This document shows positions 14,075-23,036 of a DNA stretch of 23,731 nt, in pieces. The notes beneath the pieces are model-generated. The model was not told the DNA's origin. It did no database searches and worked only from the letters and a program-made list of their open reading frames with translations. A program made the position numbers and the translations under genes. This DNA comes from RGIG6353 sp045590615 (GTDB lineage Bacteria > Bacillota > Clostridia > Oscillospirales > SIG627). Where the stretch lies: assembly GCA_045590615.1 (NCBI GenBank), contig JAZNRH010000023.1:1-23731 (forward strand), written 5' to 3'. The first letter of the stretch is position 1, and every line of letters starts with the position of its first letter.

Positions 14075-15982
14075 TTAAGTTCTGAAAAACATTTTTTCAA
14101 CCTGTGACTTGGTATATTTCACGATAATCGGTCTGCCGTGAGGACAGCAGAAAACGTTTTCCATTTCAAACAATTTATTTATCAGCCATACGTATGACGC
14201 TTCGTCATCCTTGTAACCTGCTTTTGTTGCCGCTTTACAAGCGACAGTATAAAGAGTTTTGTCAAAAATCTCCTCTTTAGTAAGCCTTGCGCTCTTTCCG
14301 TTAAACAAATCCGTAATCATATCGGAAAGAATTTTTTCGTTTTCTGAAACGTCAAGCTCAGAAAACTCCGTTGGCACACCTCTTAACGCAAGAGAGGTAT
14401 CGCCAAAAACCTCAACGTCAAATCCACAAGCATTGATTTCTTCTAAATTGTCAACTGCACATTCAAACTCAGGACGAGATAAATGAAGCACTCTCGTATC
14501 AATTATTGATTGTACTCCCGACGTGCTTTTTTTAGTTTTTAGCGATTCGTAGAGTATTCTTTCGTGAGCGGCGTGCTTATCGATTATATACATACTGCCA
14601 TCAAATTCAGCAATGATATACGTATCAAAAACAACACCACAATACTTAACATATTTGTTTACCGAAACGGTTTTTTCTTTGGAAACTACCGTCTCTTCGT
14701 CAGGCTCGGCTTTCCCCTTAAAAGAAATGGCTTCTTCTCTTGATGTGTTGGCACTTTCACTGTCACTAAATCTGACATCGGCCAACGGAGCTTGAGTAAC
14801 AGGAGTGAGCTCACCAAAAGAAAACTGTGGCTTTTCGCTATGATTAAAACTCATAGGTGTAACGACAGTTTTTATTTCTTGTATTTCCTCTTGTATCGGA
14901 CGATCTTTATTGTCAATCGGCACAAAAGCATTCTTGAGCTGTTGCTTTTCAAAATTATCCTGTACAGTCTTAAAATCCTCTTTAATCGGATTTAATTTAT
15001 TTTCAAGCTCATTTTTAACAGCAAAATAAACAGCTTCTCTTACCGACATATCGTCTACAAAACGAACCTCAAGCTTTGTCGGATGAACGTTAATATCCAC
15101 TAAATACGGATTAATGTTTATAAAAATTACAAAGGCAGGATATCTGTCGGTCATAATATAGCTTTTATAGGCATCTTCAACTGCATAAGAAACAATCCTT
15201 GAACGAACAAGTCTATTATTTACGAAAATTATCTGATGATTTCTATTTATTCTCGTCTGTTCGGGCAATGAAATAAATCCATTAATTGACAGCTTTTCCG
15301 TATCTCTATTAATCGGCATTAAGGAATCAACGAATTCCCTGCCAAAGACAGAATATATCGCATCTCGTGATATGCCGTTACCCGACGTAGAAAATTTAAC
15401 TCGTCCGTCAGCAATAAATTTCATAGCAATCTCGGGATGAGAAATTGCAATTCTCTCAACGTACTGTGTAATATAAGCCGTTTCGGTTGCATCTTTTTTC
15501 AAAAATTTGCGTCGTGCAGGAACGTTGAAGAAAATATCACGCACAGTAATCGTCGTACCGTCAGGGCAACCCGTCTCATCAAAAGAGAGCGTGTTTTCTC
15601 CCTCCATACTCATACATACACCAAAATCTGCAGAAGTCTCTTTGGAAATCACCTGAAATCGGGAGACAGCCGAAATTGCTGCCAAAGCCTCTCCCCTGAA
15701 TCCAAGTGTAGAAATACCCTCAAGGTCCTCGGGAGATTTGATTTTACTCGTAGCATGGCGCAAAACGCAATTTTTAACGTCATCGGGAGACATTCCCTTA
15801 CCATTATCAGTAACTCTGATAAGAGTAGAACCACCGTTTTTTATTTCAATTGTAATCTTAGTTCCACCTGCATCAATAGCATTTTCAAGTAACTCTTTTG
15901 CAACTGCAGCAGGTCTGTCAACCACCTCGCCTGCCGCAATTAAATTGGCAGTTTGTTGGTCTAAAATATTGATTACAGACAT
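14075..15982 (-). CDS. mutL: DNA mismatch repair protein MutL with endonuclease motif
   Basis: A 635-residue MutL that links MutS recognition to strand incision. The N-terminal GHKL ATPase shows ELLENAIDAG (about 30-39), DNGKGM (59-64) and GFRGEAL (94-100). A low-complexity linker covers about 340-440. The C-terminal domain carries the metal endonuclease motif DxHAxxExxxxE as D468, H470, A471, E474, E479 (DKHAAHERILYE, where many homologues have DQHAAQE). It also has ACKAATKA around C582 and CPHGRP at 613-618, expected to bind metal with the first motif. It is therefore a nicking MutL, as in bacteria without MutH. The ATG is nine bases after the mutS stop with an AGAGG site in the gap. Confidence 0.97.
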   Translation of the reverse strand: MSVINILDQQTANLIAAGEVVDRPAAVAKELLENAIDAGGTKITIEIKNGGSTLIRVTDNGKGMSPDDVKNCVLRHATSKIKSPEDLEGISTLGFRGEALAAISAVSRFQVISKETSADFGVCMSMEGENTLSFDETGCPDGTTITVRDIFFNVPARRKFLKKDATETAYITQYVERIAISHPEIAMKFIADGRVKFSTSGNGISRDAIYSVFGREFVDSLMPINRDTEKLSINGFISLPEQTRINRNHQIIFVNNRLVRSRIVSYAVEDAYKSYIMTDRYPAFVIFININPYLVDINVHPTKLEVRFVDDMSVREAVYFAVKNELENKLNPIKEDFKTVQDNFEKQQLKNAFVPIDNKDRPIQEEIQEIKTVVTPMSFNHSEKPQFSFGELTPVTQAPLADVRFSDSESANTSREEAISFKGKAEPDEETVVSKEKTVSVNKYVKYCGVVFDTYIIAEFDGSMYIIDKHAAHERILYESLKTKKSTSGVQSIIDTRVLHLSRPEFECAVDNLEEINACGFDVEVFGDTSLALRGVPTEFSELDVSENEKILSDMITDLFNGKSARLTKEEIFDKTLYTVACKAATKAGYKDDEASYVWLINKLFEMENVFCCPHGRPIIVKYTKSQVEKMFFRT

Positions 15983-15991
15983 TTTTACCTC

Positions 15992-18604
15992 TTACTTATT
16001 ATTGGCAATTTTAATTAATTCATAGAGCAATGACATTGACTCGTATGGAGTCAAAGCGTTTATATCAATGCTCTTGAGCTTTTCAACAATCTCGTCCTCT
16101 GCGATATCGTCAAAGGATATATTACTCATTTCCTCAATGTCGTCCTCGGGCGCAGGAACACTTATGTTGACCTTGTTCTTTTCTATCATCTTCAGATTAG
16201 CCTTAGCCCTTTTTATAACCTCGGGATTAACTCCGGCAAGCTGAGCAACCTCTATTCCGTAGCTGTCATCAGCAGAGCCTTGCACTATTTTACGCAAAAA
16301 TACTACCGTATCGTTCTTTTTCTTTGCAGCAATGCTATAATTGCGAACGCCCTCGAGCATATTTTCCATTTCGGAAAGCTCATGATAATGGGTAGCGAAC
16401 ATAGTCTTTGCACCTATCTTTTTAACGGTATACTCTAATACTGCCTTTGCAATACTCATACCGTCAAAGGTACTTGTGCCACGACCTATTTCATCATAAA
16501 GAATAAGACTCTTTGGCGTAGCATTATCAAGAATGTATGCAACCTCGGTCATTTCGAGCATAAAGGTCGACTGACCTGAAGCCAAATCATCACTCGCCCC
16601 CACCCTCGTGAAAATCCTGTCAACTATACCTATATGAGCTGACTTTGCAGGTACAAAGCTTCCTGCCTGCGCCATAATTACAGTCAATGCAACCTGTCTC
16701 ATATATGTGGATTTACCCGCCATATTCGGACCTGTAATAATCGCCACTCTATTGTTTTTAGAATCAAAATGCGCATCGTTTGGTACGAAAAAGCTGTCAA
16801 TATATTTCTCTACAACGGGATGTTTTGAGTTGACAAGCTCAAGAACGTCAGAGTTATCTACCTCAGGACACACGTAATTGTTTTCAACAGCTACGTCTGC
16901 GAGAGAAGCTATAACGTCAAGCGTTGCTATTATCTGTGAACACTCTCTTATTAAATCATCGTGTCTCGAAACAAGAGCCACAATCTCCATGAACAGATTG
17001 TATTCAAGACCCGTAATCTTATCCCTTGCGCCAAGAATTCTTGATTCTATATCTTTAAGCTCACTCGTAATATATCTTTCACCGTTTACGAGTGTCTGCT
17101 TTCTTATGTATCTATCAGGAACCATATCGGTAAAGGACTTGGATATTTCAATATAATAACCAAATACCTTGTTGTAACCAATTTTTAACGTTTTGATACC
17201 GGTCTCGGCTCGTTCGTTGTTTTCGATAGCACTGATATATGCACCACTGTCCTCAATAATTGCACGAAGCTCATCTACGTCCTCGTTATATCCCGACTTT
17301 ATCATTCCACCGTCTCTGACAGAAAAAGGTGGCTGGTCGGCTATAGCCCTATTGATTTGGTTAATCAATTCGGACAGCTCACCGGAACACTTCGAAAGGC
17401 ACTTATCCTTAATATCAATTAACAATGATGAATTATGTGTCCTCAGCAAAACACCAAGCTCAAGAACACAGGACAACGTGTTTTCTATTGCCTTCAGGTC
17501 CTTGGCATTTGGATTTGAATATAAAAGCTTAGTAAGCAAACGCTCGAGGTCTTGAGTCTCATTGATTTTCTCGCGTATGCTGTCTCTCATTATCGGGTCA
17601 GATATAAAATCTTTTATTGCATCCTGCCTGATTTTAATCTGAGAGCAATTAAGTAGTGGCTTTTCAAGCCAATTTTTCAAAAGTCTTGCACCTACAGCAC
17701 TCTTTGTTTTGTCAAGAACGCCAAGTAAAGAGCCCTTCTTATCACGGTCTCTCATTTTTTCGGTTATCTCAAGACTTCTTCTGCTTGATGCATCTATTGA
17801 CATAAAGCTATTTTCATCATAAATTCTGAGCTCTTTTATCTGGTCAAAGGGCTTTTTCTGAGTATCAGACAAATAAGCAATCAAAAAAGCAATTGCAGAA
17901 TTAAGAACAGGGTTGTCATGTGTTTTCAAACTACCGACACACGACGGAGCTTTTGAAATTATCAAAGAAACGTCAAGAGAGTCGAATAAATCCTTCTCGG
18001 TTGTGTTTACAAGACATCTTCCCGACGAATTTACGTAGTCTAAGACTTGTGTATTTTCTTTGGGAATCCCTGGGACTAAAAGCTCTGATGGACTGAAAAC
18101 AGCTATTTCATTTATAATCTTGGAATTTAATTCCTGAACGGAAAGATTGGTAAAATAAGTAGCGTTAATAACACCAGTGGATATATCGCAAAAAGCTATA
18201 GCAGTATTTGAATTGCCAAAAACAAGGGTAGACAAATAATTACTTTGACTTCCTTCTATCATAGCTCCATCGGTCAAAGTACCAGGAGTGATAATCCTGA
18301 CAACTTCGCGCTTAACTATTCCTTTTGCTTGACTCGGGTCCTCGGTCTGCTCACAAATAGCAACCTTATATCCTTTTTCGACGAGCTTTTTTATATACGG
18401 GTCACAACTATGGAAAGGAATTCCACACATAGGTGCTCTTTCCTCTTCACCACAGTCGCGTCCGGTCAAGGTAATTTCAAGAGCCTTTGACGCCTTCAAG
18501 GCATCGTCAAAAAACATTTCATAAAAATCGCCAAGACGATACATTAAGATGAAATCCTTGTATTGATTTTTTATTTCAAAATACTGTTCCATCATTGGAG
18601 TCAT
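15992..18604 (-). CDS. mutS: DNA mismatch repair protein MutS
   Basis: An 870-residue MutS1-type mismatch-binding ATPase. The N-terminal domain has the mismatch-reading F27-Y28-E29 (in RLGDFYEMFF) and GRDCGEEERAPMCGIPFHS. The connector, lever and clamp domains fill the middle. The C-terminal ATPase has Walker A GPNMAGKS at 625-632 (K631), FTRVGASDDLASGQSTFM, Walker B LILYDEIGRGTSTFDG and a THYHEL stretch. Length is that of the full-length family with a C-terminal tail. The ATG is followed by further Met codons (M4, M5). The first is favoured because family members begin with a similar TPMM(E/Q)QY, although the ribosome site (TAGGTTGG) is weak. It sits 32 bases after the ylbF-like gene and just before mutL. 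Confidence 0.97.
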   Translation of the reverse strand: MTPMMEQYFEIKNQYKDFILMYRLGDFYEMFFDDALKASKALEITLTGRDCGEEERAPMCGIPFHSCDPYIKKLVEKGYKVAICEQTEDPSQAKGIVKREVVRIITPGTLTDGAMIEGSQSNYLSTLVFGNSNTAIAFCDISTGVINATYFTNLSVQELNSKIINEIAVFSPSELLVPGIPKENTQVLDYVNSSGRCLVNTTEKDLFDSLDVSLIISKAPSCVGSLKTHDNPVLNSAIAFLIAYLSDTQKKPFDQIKELRIYDENSFMSIDASSRRSLEITEKMRDRDKKGSLLGVLDKTKSAVGARLLKNWLEKPLLNCSQIKIRQDAIKDFISDPIMRDSIREKINETQDLERLLTKLLYSNPNAKDLKAIENTLSCVLELGVLLRTHNSSLLIDIKDKCLSKCSGELSELINQINRAIADQPPFSVRDGGMIKSGYNEDVDELRAIIEDSGAYISAIENNERAETGIKTLKIGYNKVFGYYIEISKSFTDMVPDRYIRKQTLVNGERYITSELKDIESRILGARDKITGLEYNLFMEIVALVSRHDDLIRECSQIIATLDVIASLADVAVENNYVCPEVDNSDVLELVNSKHPVVEKYIDSFFVPNDAHFDSKNNRVAIITGPNMAGKSTYMRQVALTVIMAQAGSFVPAKSAHIGIVDRIFTRVGASDDLASGQSTFMLEMTEVAYILDNATPKSLILYDEIGRGTSTFDGMSIAKAVLEYTVKKIGAKTMFATHYHELSEMENMLEGVRNYSIAAKKKNDTVVFLRKIVQGSADDSYGIEVAQLAGVNPEVIKRAKANLKMIEKNKVNISVPAPEDDIEEMSNISFDDIAEDEIVEKLKSIDINALTPYESMSLLYELIKIANNK

Positions 18605-18636
18605 TAATTTACACCAACCTATTCTTTAATCTAAAA

Positions 18637-19020
18637 TTAGTGATTGCACATACCACAGCTTGCACATTTATCGGGAGTACAACCCTCTTCGCCATTCATT
18701 GCTTGAAGTATAATAGAATTTACATCGTCCATAAGCTTTCCGAGATTTTCATGAGCTTCACCGAAATTCAACATCGCAGGACGCGCCATTATCTGCTGAT
18801 ATAATTGATTAAGTCTATCGGTAGATGTTTCTTTTTTATCCTCTTCCTCGCCCTGAGCGTTTATAATATCAACTCTGAGCTTTTCCATATTATAAGCTTC
18901 TATCAATTGTTCAAGCTCTGTGTCAGCTTCATACTCAGCCTTCGCTTTAATATACTTTTTATATTGTTCTGTTTTTGTGAGCTCTTCTCCAAGAGTCTTT
19001 GCCAATTCTGTGTAATCCAT
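18637..19020 (-). CDS. YlbF/YmcA (RicF/RicA) family protein with Cys-rich tail
   Basis: A 127-residue, mostly helical, charged protein of the Com_YlbF family. In B. subtilis, YlbF, YmcA and YaaT (RicF, RicA, RicT) form a complex that binds [4Fe-4S] clusters and helps RNase Y process mRNAs and control development. Helical regions lie at about 2-55 and 66-108, with a charged loop (EEEDKKE) between. The tail holds four cysteines, C114, C119, C122 and C125 (CTPDKCASCGMCNH), a plausible Fe-S or metal site. A GAGGAA site precedes the ATG; it lies 15 bases after miaB. Position next to miaB and mutS parallels B. subtilis ymcA. Whether it is the RicA or RicF counterpart is not decided. Confidence 0.85.
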   Translation of the reverse strand: MDYTELAKTLGEELTKTEQYKKYIKAKAEYEADTELEQLIEAYNMEKLRVDIINAQGEEEDKKETSTDRLNQLYQQIMARPAMLNFGEAHENLGKLMDDVNSIILQAMNGEEGCTPDKCASCGMCNH

Positions 19021-19035
19021 TTTATTTTCCTCTTT

Positions 19036-20439
19036 TCATTTAATTTTTCCGTAAATTGTATATGCTTCTGCACGTTCTACTTCTACTTCAACGCATTGAC
19101 CGGACTTCAAATCAAGTGAAGTCTTAGGGAAATGAACGAGCTTTCCTTGGTCAGTTCTCGCAGCCCATACATCAGGGTCTGATTTACTATCTCCCTCAAT
19201 AATCACCTTCAAGGTCATACCAACAAGCCTTGCGTTATTCTCTGTGGCTATCCTCTGTTGAAGCTCAAGCAAACGTGTCATTCTGTTCTTCTTGGTCTCT
19301 TCATCTATCTGGTCGGCCATTTGCGCTGCTTTCGTTCCCTTCCTCACAGAATAATTAAAGGAATAGACCATATCAAATCTGACCTCTTGAAGAGCAGAGA
19401 GCGTATCAAGAAAATCCTTTTCCGTTTCACCGGGGAAACCAACAATTATATCGGTTGTCAACGAAATATTTGGATAATTTGCTTTCGAATATCTGCACAG
19501 CTCGAGATATTCATCTCTTGTATAATGCCTGTTCATCTCTTTTAATATTCTGTTTGAACCGGATTGCATCGGCAAATGAAAATGTGGTGCCATATGCTTA
19601 CTTGATGAAATAAAATCAAACAATTCCTTTGTAGCGTCTTTAGGGTGAGACGTCATAAATCTGAGTGTGAAATCACCATCAATATCATCAAGTTCCTTTA
19701 GCAAATCCAAAAAAGTAGGTTTTGAATCAAGGTCCTTACCGTATGAATTAACGTTTTGTCCAAGCAGAGTAATATCAAGACAGCCGGAAGCGATAAGCTC
19801 CTTTACCTCAGATACAATCGCCGGCATCTCTCTGCTTCTTTCCCTTCCCCTCACGTAAGGCACAACGCAATATGTACAAAAGTTATTACAGCCGTACATA
19901 ATCGAAACCCACGCCGTCTTTGTACTTGTACGATGAGTAGGAACACATTCAACCATTTCACCGTGATTTTCCTCGTAAGACTCGATAAAAAAGTGTCTTT
20001 TCTTCTCCGTCAAAACACGATATAAAAGCCTTGGAAAATCAAAAATCATATTCGTTCCAAAAACGAAATCAACGTACGGATACTTGTGCTTGATATCTTC
20101 CTTTCTATGCTCCTGCTGAACCATACAGCCACACATACCGACAAGCAGCTCGGGATTAGCTTCCTTCAGATGCTTCAGGTGACCTGCATACGAAAGCATT
20201 TTCAATTCAGCGTGCTCACGAACTGCACAGGTGTTAATCAAGATTAAATCAGCAGTCTCTTTCGTGCTTGTTAATACGAACCCTAAGTCAAGAGCCATAC
20301 CCATCAGCTTTTCACTATCTGCTTCATTTTGCTGACAGCCTGCCGTTTCTATATAAAAGCGAGGTGGTCGTGGATACACAGAATTAATTTTCTCTTTTGC
20401 AAGAGAAATATACTCTTTATTCTTCTCTAAATAATTCAT
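19036..20439 (-). CDS. miaB: MiaB, tRNA-2-methylthio-N6-dimethylallyladenosine synthase
   Basis: A 467-residue radical-SAM methylthiotransferase that turns i6A37 into ms2i6A37 in tRNAs reading UNN codons. The N-terminal UPF0004 domain supplies three cluster cysteines: C35 (ETAGCQQNEAD), C71 (INTCAVREHAE) and C105 (GCMVQ). The radical-SAM motif CNNFCTYC gives C184, C188 and C191, followed by VPYVRGRERSR. PMQSGSNRILKEMNRHYT and a C-terminal TRAM domain (about 400-467) complete the family pattern. The ETAGCQQNEAD form and the roughly 20-residue N-terminal extension are typical of Gram-positive MiaB. The ATG overlaps the end of the upstream tcdA-like gene by four bases (ATGA), so translation is probably coupled. 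Confidence 0.96.
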   Translation of the reverse strand: MNYLEKNKEYISLAKEKINSVYPRPPRFYIETAGCQQNEADSEKLMGMALDLGFVLTSTKETADLILINTCAVREHAELKMLSYAGHLKHLKEANPELLVGMCGCMVQQEHRKEDIKHKYPYVDFVFGTNMIFDFPRLLYRVLTEKKRHFFIESYEENHGEMVECVPTHRTSTKTAWVSIMYGCNNFCTYCVVPYVRGRERSREMPAIVSEVKELIASGCLDITLLGQNVNSYGKDLDSKPTFLDLLKELDDIDGDFTLRFMTSHPKDATKELFDFISSSKHMAPHFHLPMQSGSNRILKEMNRHYTRDEYLELCRYSKANYPNISLTTDIIVGFPGETEKDFLDTLSALQEVRFDMVYSFNYSVRKGTKAAQMADQIDEETKKNRMTRLLELQQRIATENNARLVGMTLKVIIEGDSKSDPDVWAARTDQGKLVHFPKTSLDLKSGQCVEVEVERAEAYTIYGKIK

Positions 20440-21152
20440 TTTAACCCCATATAAGTTAAATCTTTAATTACCTCTGAAGCAAGAAGTAAACCTACAGCAG
20501 AAGGAACGAAGGAAATACTACCGACCGTCCTTTTGCCTTCATCTGCTAAAAAGGAATTATCTGCTTCAATGGGCTGCTCGGTAGAAAAAACAACCTTCAA
20601 GCTGTCGATTCTTTCTTCCTTTAGCTTCTTTCTCAATACCTTAGCAATTGGACACACAGATGTTTCGTAAATATCAGCAACCTTGAATTTTGTTATGTCA
20701 AGCTTATTACCTGCACTAAGAGCAGAAATGATAGGTACGTTATTTTCCTTGGCTTGCTTAATCAACAATAGCTTTGAATTCATCGAATCAATAGCATCAA
20801 CTACGTAGTCATATTTGCTAAAATCAATTTTATGCATTGTATCAGCATCGTAAAAGAAATCATAAGCATCAACCTCAGTATCGGGTGAAATATCTAAAAT
20901 TCGCTCTCTCACAACGTCAATTTTTTTTCTACCAACAGTCGAATGAAGGGCAATCAACTGCCTGTTAATATTAGTCGTGGAAACGACGTCACAGTCAACG
21001 ATATCAAGTCTTTTCAAACCACAGCGCGCCAACGCTTCAACGGCATATGAACCTACACCACCCGTTCCGAAAACAATAACGCGAGAGCTTTGTAATATAT
21101 CAATTTTTTTCTTGCCCAAAAGCATCGCCGTGCGTGAAAACTCTTCTTTCAA
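20436..21152 (-). CDS. tcdA: ThiF/MoeB-family tRNA t6A dehydratase (TcdA-like)
   Basis: A 238-residue E1-like protein, best matched to TcdA (CsdL), which uses ATP to cyclise t6A37 to ct6A37 in ANN-decoding tRNAs. Seen: the N-terminal FSRTAMLLG typical of this branch; the nucleotide loop FGTGGVGSYAVEALARCG; DCDVVSTTNINRQL (ATP and Mg site); VVDAIDSMNSKLLLI; and C-terminal GSISFVPSAVGLLLASEVIKDL. The length fits TcdA rather than ThiF or MoeB. The start is TTG with GGAG ten bases upstream. It is preferred over the internal ATG (residue 10) because FSRT is conserved in the family. It is the first gene of the operon, which supports the tRNA role because miaB and tgt follow. Confidence 0.88.
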   Translation of the reverse strand: MKEEFSRTAMLLGKKKIDILQSSRVIVFGTGGVGSYAVEALARCGLKRLDIVDCDVVSTTNINRQLIALHSTVGRKKIDVVRERILDISPDTEVDAYDFFYDADTMHKIDFSKYDYVVDAIDSMNSKLLLIKQAKENNVPIISALSAGNKLDITKFKVADIYETSVCPIAKVLRKKLKEERIDSLKVVFSTEQPIEADNSFLADEGKRTVGSISFVPSAVGLLLASEVIKDLTYMGLK

Positions 21153-21184
21153 TGCAATAATACTCCATAATAGTTATTTATATA

Positions 21185-21213
21185 ATTTTACACTTTTTAG
21201 AGAAAAAAGTCAA
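21185..21213 (-). promoter_or_regulatory. Promoter of the tcdA-miaB-ylbF-mutS-mutL-tgt operon
   Basis: Leftward: TTGACT (21208-21213), a 17-base spacer and TAAAAT (21185-21190). It lies 33 bases before the TTG start. Intergenic distances below it are -4, 15, 32, 9 and 8 bases, with no terminator seen, so it likely drives all six genes. Confidence 0.8.
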
Positions 21214-21229
21214 TACATAAATAAGAAAG

Positions 21230-21260
21230 GAGACGTAAAAAAACAAGTTTTTTACGTCTC
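21230..21260 (-). terminator. Terminator of the hydrogenase operon
   Basis: GAGACGTAAAAAA (21230-21242) pairs with TTTTTTACGTCTC (21248-21260) across a five-base loop. Read leftward it is followed by CTTTCTTATTTA. It lies about 20 bases after the hydrogenase stop codon and ahead of the tcdA operon promoter. Confidence 0.8.
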
Positions 21261-21281
21261 TGTAAATTCAGCTACTATAAA

Positions 21282-23018
21282 TTACATTTTCTTTCTTGGA
21301 ACGTAGGTTGTATGAAGGTCGTGATGAGCCTTATGTCCACCAAAACCGTCATAATATTCCGAATAAAGCTTCTTAACAACGGGAGACTCATGTGACTTTC
21401 TGATAGCCATTGAAGCATCCTGATCGTAAAGAGCCTTAGCACGAACAGCTTTAAGGTCAACGGTATCACGAACAGACTGAGGCTGGATAGGCTGACCACC
21501 ACCATTTACGCATCCACCGGGACAACCCATGATTTCAACGAAGGTCCAATCTGCCTTACCACTCTTAATTCTCTCCATAACAACCTTAGCAGCTGCAGCA
21601 CCACTTGCTACTGCTACCTTGATATCAAGACCTGCGATGTTAAGAGATGCCTGCTTAAGTCCGTCTGTACCACGAACGGCAGTAAACTCAATGTCTGTGT
21701 TATCCTTACCTGTAAGCCAGTCGTTAGCAGTACGCAAAGCAGCTTCCATAACGCCACCTGTTGCACCAAAGATAACTGCAGCACCGGTATCCTCACCAAG
21801 AGGTGAATCGAACTCTTCATCAGGAAGAGCAGTAAACTTGAGACCTGCTCTCTCAATCATTCTACCAAGCTCTCTTGTTGTGATGGCGATATCAACGTCA
21901 GGAACACCTGCAGCACTCTGATCCTCTCTGCCAATCTCAAACTTCTTAGCTGTACAAGGCATAACCGAAACAGAAACGATGTCTTTGGGGTCAATACCCA
22001 TTTTTTCTGCATAATATGTCTTTATTACAGCGCCACCCATCTGTTGAGGAGATTTACAGCTTGAAAGATGAGCAAGATATTCGGGATAATAGTACTCAGC
22101 GAACTTTATCCATCCGGGAGAACATGAAGTAATCATAGGAAGTACTCCACCGTTCTTAACTCTGTCAATAAGTTCTGTTGCTTCTTCTACGATGGTAAGG
22201 TCTGCAGCAAAGTTTGTATCAAACACCTTATCAAAGCCAAGTCTTCTGAGTGCAGCAACCATCTTACCTTCTACATTAGTGCCAATCGGCATACCGAAGC
22301 ACTCGCCAAGAGTAGCTCTTACAGAAGGAGCAGTCTGAACAACAACGTGCTTTGTTGGGTCAGCAAGAGCAGCCCAAACCTTATCTGTATCATCCTTTTC
22401 GGTAAGAGCACCTGTAGGACATACAGCAGTACACTGTCCACAAGAAATACAAGACGTTGCACTGAGCTTAACGTTGAAAGGATTACCAATATTTGTGTCA
22501 ATACCTCTGTCGTTTGCACCGATGATTGAAACGTACTGTTCCTCACAAACTGCAACACAACGGCGACAAAGAATACACTTGTTATTATCACGAACGAGAT
22601 GTGGTGACGAAGTATCAAGCTCATACTCACGCTTGTAGCCTGAGAAAGCATCCTCGTCTACGCCATACTCTCTGCAAAGCTTCTGAAGCTCGCAGTTGGT
22701 TGAACGCTTACAAGAAAGACACTTCTTGTCGTGAGTAGAAAGGAGAAGCTCAAGAGTAGTCTTACGAGCCTGCTGTACCTTTTCCGTATTTGTCTGTACC
22801 TCCATACCTTCAGCAACGGGATATACACACGCAGTTACAAGACCACGAGCACCTGTTGCCTCTACAACACATATACGACAAGCACCAATTTCATTTTTAT
22901 CCTTCATAAAACAAAGAGTAGGGATTTCTACACCGGCAACACGTGCAGCTTCAAGAATTGTAGAACCCTTGGGCACGCTGACAGCAATGCCATTAATCTT
23001 CAAATTTACCATTTCCAT
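21282..23018 (-). CDS. hndD: [FeFe]-hydrogenase catalytic subunit, HndD/HydA type
   Basis: A 578-residue cytosolic hydrogenase for H2 evolution or uptake, coupled to NAD(P)H and ferredoxin when paired with a NuoF-like subunit. Cluster sites in order: [2Fe-2S] C36, C47, C50, C64; His-ligated [4Fe-4S] H96, C100, C103, C109; two [4Fe-4S] sites at C148-C158 and C190-C200. The H domain has TSCSPGW (C299), MPCTAKKFE (C355) and EIMGCPGGCVNGGGQP (C499, C503). A C-terminal small subunit-like region ends the protein (DQDASMAIRKSHESP, LYSEYY). S300 replaces a cysteine found in classic enzymes. ATG has AAAGGAG ten bases upstream, 18 bases after the NuoF-like gene. Electron bifurcation is inferred from the subunit pairing. 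Confidence 0.93.
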   Translation of the reverse strand: MEMVNLKINGIAVSVPKGSTILEAARVAGVEIPTLCFMKDKNEIGACRICVVEATGARGLVTACVYPVAEGMEVQTNTEKVQQARKTTLELLLSTHDKKCLSCKRSTNCELQKLCREYGVDEDAFSGYKREYELDTSSPHLVRDNNKCILCRRCVAVCEEQYVSIIGANDRGIDTNIGNPFNVKLSATSCISCGQCTAVCPTGALTEKDDTDKVWAALADPTKHVVVQTAPSVRATLGECFGMPIGTNVEGKMVAALRRLGFDKVFDTNFAADLTIVEEATELIDRVKNGGVLPMITSCSPGWIKFAEYYYPEYLAHLSSCKSPQQMGGAVIKTYYAEKMGIDPKDIVSVSVMPCTAKKFEIGREDQSAAGVPDVDIAITTRELGRMIERAGLKFTALPDEEFDSPLGEDTGAAVIFGATGGVMEAALRTANDWLTGKDNTDIEFTAVRGTDGLKQASLNIAGLDIKVAVASGAAAAKVVMERIKSGKADWTFVEIMGCPGGCVNGGGQPIQPQSVRDTVDLKAVRAKALYDQDASMAIRKSHESPVVKKLYSEYYDGFGGHKAHHDLHTTYVPRKKM

Positions 23019-23036
23019 TTTCAGCGCACTCCTTTC

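Noticed and set aside
14792..14995. Rightward frames in the mutL linker
   Set aside because: They sit in the poorly constrained linker of MutL, where chance open frames are expected, and show no start signals.
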